Source: Chlamydiales bacterium
GTDB lineage: Bacteria > Chlamydiota > Chlamydiia > Chlamydiales > FEN-1388
Length of the DNA: 7,889 nt
Assembly (NCBI GenBank): GCA_021372185.1
Contig: JAJFUY010000220.1
Span: 1 to 7,889, forward strand
Direction: 5' to 3'
Positions 5,339-7,889 of this stretch are shown here, piece after piece. How positions within the stretch are numbered: position 1 is the first letter of the stretch; every line of letters starts with the position of its first letter. The notes beneath the pieces are model-generated. The model was not told the DNA's origin, ran no database searches, and saw nothing but the letters and a program-made list of their open reading frames with translations. The translations under genes and the position numbers were made by a program.

Positions 5339-6622
5339 TTATTTTTTGAACTTATTGCTATCCAGGTAATGAGCGGCTATTCCAAGCTCGTTTTCTATTT
5401 GGAGAAGGCGATTATACTTAGCTACGCGGTCACTTCGGCATGGTGCGCCAGTTTTAATTTGGCCAGCTCGTGTAGCCACACTTAAATCCGCAATAAAGCT
5501 ATCTTCTGTTTCACCCGATCTATGCGAGATAATACAGGCAAAGCCATTTGTTTGCGCGAGTGCTATGGTATCTAGCGTCTCTGTAAGCGTTCCGATCTGA
5601 TTTACTTTTATCAAAATTGAATTTGCAGCTTTTGTTGCGATGCCTTTTTGCAAAAATTTAGGATTGGTTACAAAAATATCATCACCTACAATCTGCACTT
5701 TTTTGCCCAATTTTTCTGTAAGATACTGCCAGCCTTCCCAATCTCCCTCAGAGAGGCCGTCTTCAATTGAATCAATTGGAAAGTGTGAGACAAGGCTTTC
5801 TAGATAGGCGGTTTGCTCTTGATAAGTTCTCTTAAGGCCGTTTTTCTTTTTCATTTCAAGATAATGGCCGTTTTCAAAGAGCTCAGTTGCAGCACAGTCT
5901 AAAGCTAAAGAAATTTGCTTACCTGGCTCAAATCCCGCCTGCTTAATGGCTTCACAGATAAGCTCAAGAGCCTCTTCGTGAGAAGCTAGATTTGGCGCAA
6001 AGCCTCCTTCATCACCAACAGATATAACATGGCCCTTTTTCTTTAAAATGGATTTAAGCACATGATACACCTCAACTCCCCAACGTAGCCCCTCAGAAAA
6101 GCTTTTGGCTCCTATTGGACGAATCATAAATTCCTGAAAATCCATCGTATTATCAGCATGCACACCGCCGTTAATGATGTTAAGCATTGGGCAAGGTAGT
6201 TCGCGGGCTATATTACCACCTAAATACTGGTAAAGCGGCTCATTTCTTATTAGAGATGCTGCCCGTGCAGAAGCAAGCGACACAGCAAGCATGGCATTTG
6301 CCCCAAATCGCGATTTATTTTCTGTACCATCAGCATCAATCATGAGTTTATCAAGATTTGCTTGGTCAAAAATAGATTCACCAACTAATAAATCAGAAAT
6401 AGTGCCATTTATGCTACCTATAGCCTTAAGAACACCTTTGCCTAAATAGCGCTCCTTATCTCCATCACGTAGCTCAACCGCTTCATTTTGGCCAGTGGAT
6501 GCGCCAGATGGCACCTGGGCCCACGCTACAGCGCCACCTTCTGCTTTTACGCAGGCGGCAACGGTGGGATTTACCCTAGAGTCTAGTACTTCAAGTCCTT
6601 GTATCGATAAAATCTTATTCAT
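5339..6622 (-). CDS. eno: Enolase (phosphopyruvate hydratase)
   Basis: Enolase converts 2-phosphoglycerate to phosphoenolpyruvate in glycolysis and works as a cytoplasmic, Mg-dependent dimer or octamer. The protein has 427 residues, full length. Visible parts: the mobile substrate loop VPSGASTG (37-44), H155 in INGGVHADN, E164 in DFQEFMIRP, the catalytic E205 in VGDEGGFAPN, Mg ligands D242 (LALDCAA), E287 (SIEDGL) and D314 (VGDD), the catalytic base K339 (LIKVNQIGT), the SHRSGETED loop (366-374), and K390 in QIKTGAP. One oddity is the N-terminal motif DSRVNPT, where nearly all enolases have DSRGNPT or DSRGYPT; GGA to GTA would explain it. The rest is intact. The start ATG lacks a clear ribosome site. 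It diverges from the pseudouridine synthase gene across 51 bases. Confidence 0.97.
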   Translation of the reverse strand: MNKILSIQGLEVLDSRVNPTVAACVKAEGGAVAWAQVPSGASTGQNEAVELRDGDKERYLGKGVLKAIGSINGTISDLLVGESIFDQANLDKLMIDADGTENKSRFGANAMLAVSLASARAASLIRNEPLYQYLGGNIARELPCPMLNIINGGVHADNTMDFQEFMIRPIGAKSFSEGLRWGVEVYHVLKSILKKKGHVISVGDEGGFAPNLASHEEALELICEAIKQAGFEPGKQISLALDCAATELFENGHYLEMKKKNGLKRTYQEQTAYLESLVSHFPIDSIEDGLSEGDWEGWQYLTEKLGKKVQIVGDDIFVTNPKFLQKGIATKAANSILIKVNQIGTLTETLDTIALAQTNGFACIISHRSGETEDSFIADLSVATRAGQIKTGAPCRSDRVAKYNRLLQIENELGIAAHYLDSNKFKK

Positions 6623-6657
6623 AATGTAAAAACCAGCTATTAGTGTTAATGTGAATT

Positions 6658-6667
6658 ACTATATACT
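6658..6667. promoter_or_regulatory. Overlapping divergent -10 candidates between eno and the pseudouridine synthase gene
   Basis: On the minus strand TATAGT (6663 to 6658) could serve eno, giving a leader of about 28 bases. On the plus strand TATACT (6662-6667) could serve the synthase gene, but the start codon is only six bases further on, implying a leaderless or near-leaderless message. Neither has a good -35 box. The whole divergent gap is 51 bases, so promoters must lie here or inside the genes. Confidence 0.4.
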
Positions 6668-6673
6668 ATTGGC

Positions 6674-7498
6674 ATGAAACTTGTTATTACAAAATCTATG
6701 CCTCTTTTAGAGGCTCTTGCTACTATGTGTCCTGACAGCAGCAAAACGCGTTTACGTGAGTTTATACGCCAGGGTCGCATAAAAATTGACACCGAAGTCG
6801 TCACACGAAACGACGCTACGGTAGAAGCCGGCCAAACAGTCTTATTTAATGAACATAAAGTAAAATATGACTTCAGTGGTCTAAAACTTGTTTTTGAAGA
6901 TCAATACCTAGTTGTAATTGATAAACCCTCTGGTCTTTTGAGTGTTTCTACCAACTTTGAATCGCAAGAAACAGCCCACGCTAAGCTAAAAAGACGATAC
7001 CACCCCAAAAAAGTATTTGTGGTTCACCGCCTTGACCAGGATACCTCGGGCCTATTGCTCTTTACAACACACCACGAAAGCTATTTAGCTTTAAAAGAAG
7101 CCCTAAAAAAGCGCCTCATTAAACGAACCTATCACGCTATTGTAGAAGGCAAGCTAGAAGGCTCAGGCACCTGGACATCATACCTTTCTGAAGATGCTAT
7201 GTACTATGTACACTCATCTAACGATCCATCTAAAGGCGAGCTTGCAACCACTCATTACGAAGCCGTTTCTTATAAAAATGGCTGTACACTCGTAAAGTTT
7301 AGGCTAGAATCCGGCAAAAAGAATCAAATTAGAGTGCAAGCTGCTGATGCCGGCTTTCCTATAGTGGGAGATGCAAAATATGGTGCCAAGACAAACCGTT
7401 ATGGCCGTTTAGCACTTCATGCTACAAACCTCGAACTTGTGCACCCACATACACAAAAAACTCTTGTGTTTTGCTCGAATTTCCCAATTGCACTATAG
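6674..7498 (+). CDS. RluA/RluD-family pseudouridine synthase
   Basis: Converts uridine to pseudouridine in RNA, in this family usually large-subunit rRNA (RluC, RluD) or tRNA and rRNA (RluA). The 274-residue protein has an N-terminal S4 RNA-binding domain (about 10-58: LREFIRQGRIKIDTEVV, then AGQTVLF) and then the catalytic domain. Visible are VVIDKPSGLLS (80-90), the nucleophile D121 in HRLDQDTSGLLLF, RTYHAIVEG (151-159), the RluA-type motif KKNQIRVQAADAGFPIVGD (215-233), and the closing LALHATNLELVHP. The exact target site cannot be assigned from sequence. At 274 residues it is on the short side for RluC/RluD. The ATG at 6674 has no ribosome site; an ATG at 6698 (residue 9) is an alternative but would cut into the N-terminus. 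An mcsA-like gene follows 45 bases downstream. Confidence 0.93.
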   Translation: MKLVITKSMPLLEALATMCPDSSKTRLREFIRQGRIKIDTEVVTRNDATVEAGQTVLFNEHKVKYDFSGLKLVFEDQYLVVIDKPSGLLSVSTNFESQETAHAKLKRRYHPKKVFVVHRLDQDTSGLLLFTTHHESYLALKEALKKRLIKRTYHAIVEGKLEGSGTWTSYLSEDAMYYVHSSNDPSKGELATTHYEAVSYKNGCTLVKFRLESGKKNQIRVQAADAGFPIVGDAKYGAKTNRYGRLALHATNLELVHPHTQKTLVFCSNFPIAL

Positions 7499-7507
7499 TG
7501 CAAAAAA

Positions 7508-7528
7508 AGGCGCTAATTACTAGCGCTT
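7508..7528. other. Short hairpin before the mcsA-like gene
   Basis: GCGCTA, loop ATTAC, TAGCGC form a perfect 6-bp stem (7510-7526), extendable by a G-T and an A-T pair to 7508-7528. On the plus strand it is preceded by seven A residues and not followed by T, so it is not a plus-strand terminator. It ends five bases before the GGGAG ribosome site of the next gene. Read on the minus strand it is followed by seven T residues and would resemble a terminator, but no minus-strand gene is seen arriving from the right within the window. Confidence 0.5.
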
Positions 7529-7543
7529 CCCTGGGAGACATGA

Positions 7544-7889
7544 ATGGACCTACAACCCGAACGACCTTTAGAATGCGGTGAGTGCAAAAAACCGGTAGCT
7601 GTCATCTACACAGAAGTTGTGGGCAAGATGATGTACCGGATTGCTATGTGCTCTGATTGCCCTATGCTGAGACAAAAACTCTATGGGTCTCGAACAATTG
7701 ATGCTACAAACTCAGAAGCAATTGCCTCAGGCCTTTGCTGCGGAGAATGTGGCACCACAGCCGATGAAGTACGTATGGGGTCAAGCGTTGGCTGCAGCTT
7801 ATGCTACGAGGTATTTCAAGACCTTATCACCCAAGAAATCACCGCGCAAGAAAAGCTGCCTCTCCCACCAAAAGGTAAAGATCGGAAGA
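7544..7889 (+). CDS. mcsA: McsA-like multi-zinc-finger protein (protein-arginine kinase activator), 3' partial
   Basis: The frame begins MDLQPERPLECGECKKP and runs off the right edge after 115 residues with no stop. It has four CxxC pairs: C11/C14, C36/C39, C66/C69 and C84/C87, with an extra C65. This spacing, with GSSVGCSLCYEVF before a linker, is the N-terminal zinc region of McsA (UvrB/UvrC-motif family). McsA activates the arginine kinase McsB, which marks proteins for Clp degradation in Firmicutes; chlamydiae carry related McsA/McsB-type genes whose role is less clear. The C-terminal UVR helix would lie beyond the window, and mcsB would be expected next. GGGAG (7533-7537), six bases before the ATG, fixes this start; an ATG at 7540 is in a different frame and stops after 13 codons. 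It is probably co-transcribed with the pseudouridine synthase gene. Confidence 0.85.
   Translation, partial: MDLQPERPLECGECKKPVAVIYTEVVGKMMYRIAMCSDCPMLRQKLYGSRTIDATNSEAIASGLCCGECGTTADEVRMGSSVGCSLCYEVFQDLITQEITAQEKLPLPPKGKDRK

Noticed and set aside
7508..7528. Hairpin as terminator of the pseudouridine synthase gene
   Set aside because: The T run lies on the wrong side for plus-strand termination, and the mcsA ribosome site follows at once.

Overview
The window looks like chromosomal DNA of a low-GC, chlamydia-like bacterium, probably one of the environmental Chlamydiae that live in protists. This rests on remembered family resemblance: a GroEL beginning MAKMLQFNEEALKAL, a chlamydial-looking enolase, an McsA-type zinc protein, and HrcA/CIRCE-type control of groE. 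No rRNA or other decisive marker is present, so the phylum call is tentative (about 0.6). All intact genes are core or housekeeping genes. There is no insertion sequence, phage gene, CRISPR array or toxin cassette.

Layout. From the left edge to 1174 lies a plus-strand reading frame that looks chimeric: a piece of a CoaC/Dfp-type flavoprotein runs in frame into a DUF1343 (NamZ-like, GH171) protein that lacks its own N-terminus. At 1175-1478 comes an intergenic region with a large palindrome, then a degenerate CIRCE operator. The chaperonin operon groES-groEL follows (1479-3500) and is closed by a strong intrinsic terminator. Next come a small FmdB-type zinc-ribbon gene (3571-3816), a second large palindrome (3837-3991), a promoter with tRNA-Arg(ACG) (4087-4160), and a YcbL/glyoxalase-II-like metallo-beta-lactamase-fold hydrolase (4188-4832).

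On the minus strand, enolase (6622 to 5339) is followed by a small conserved-looking gene of unknown function (5211 to 4807), whose end overlaps the hydrolase gene. A third palindrome sits between these two. Diverging from eno on the plus strand is an RluA/RluD-family pseudouridine synthase (6674-7498), then the start of an mcsA-like gene cut by the window edge (7544 onward).

The genes serve protein folding (GroES/GroEL), possible protein quality control (McsA), central glycolysis (enolase), RNA modification and decoding (pseudouridine synthase, tRNA-Arg), and small-molecule hydrolysis (metallohydrolase). No multi-gene novel system is visible. The most unusual content is (a) the chimeric first frame and (b) three intergenic palindromes with arms built from short repeated words. 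The first two palindromes share an architecture and look like copies of one interspersed palindromic repeat family.
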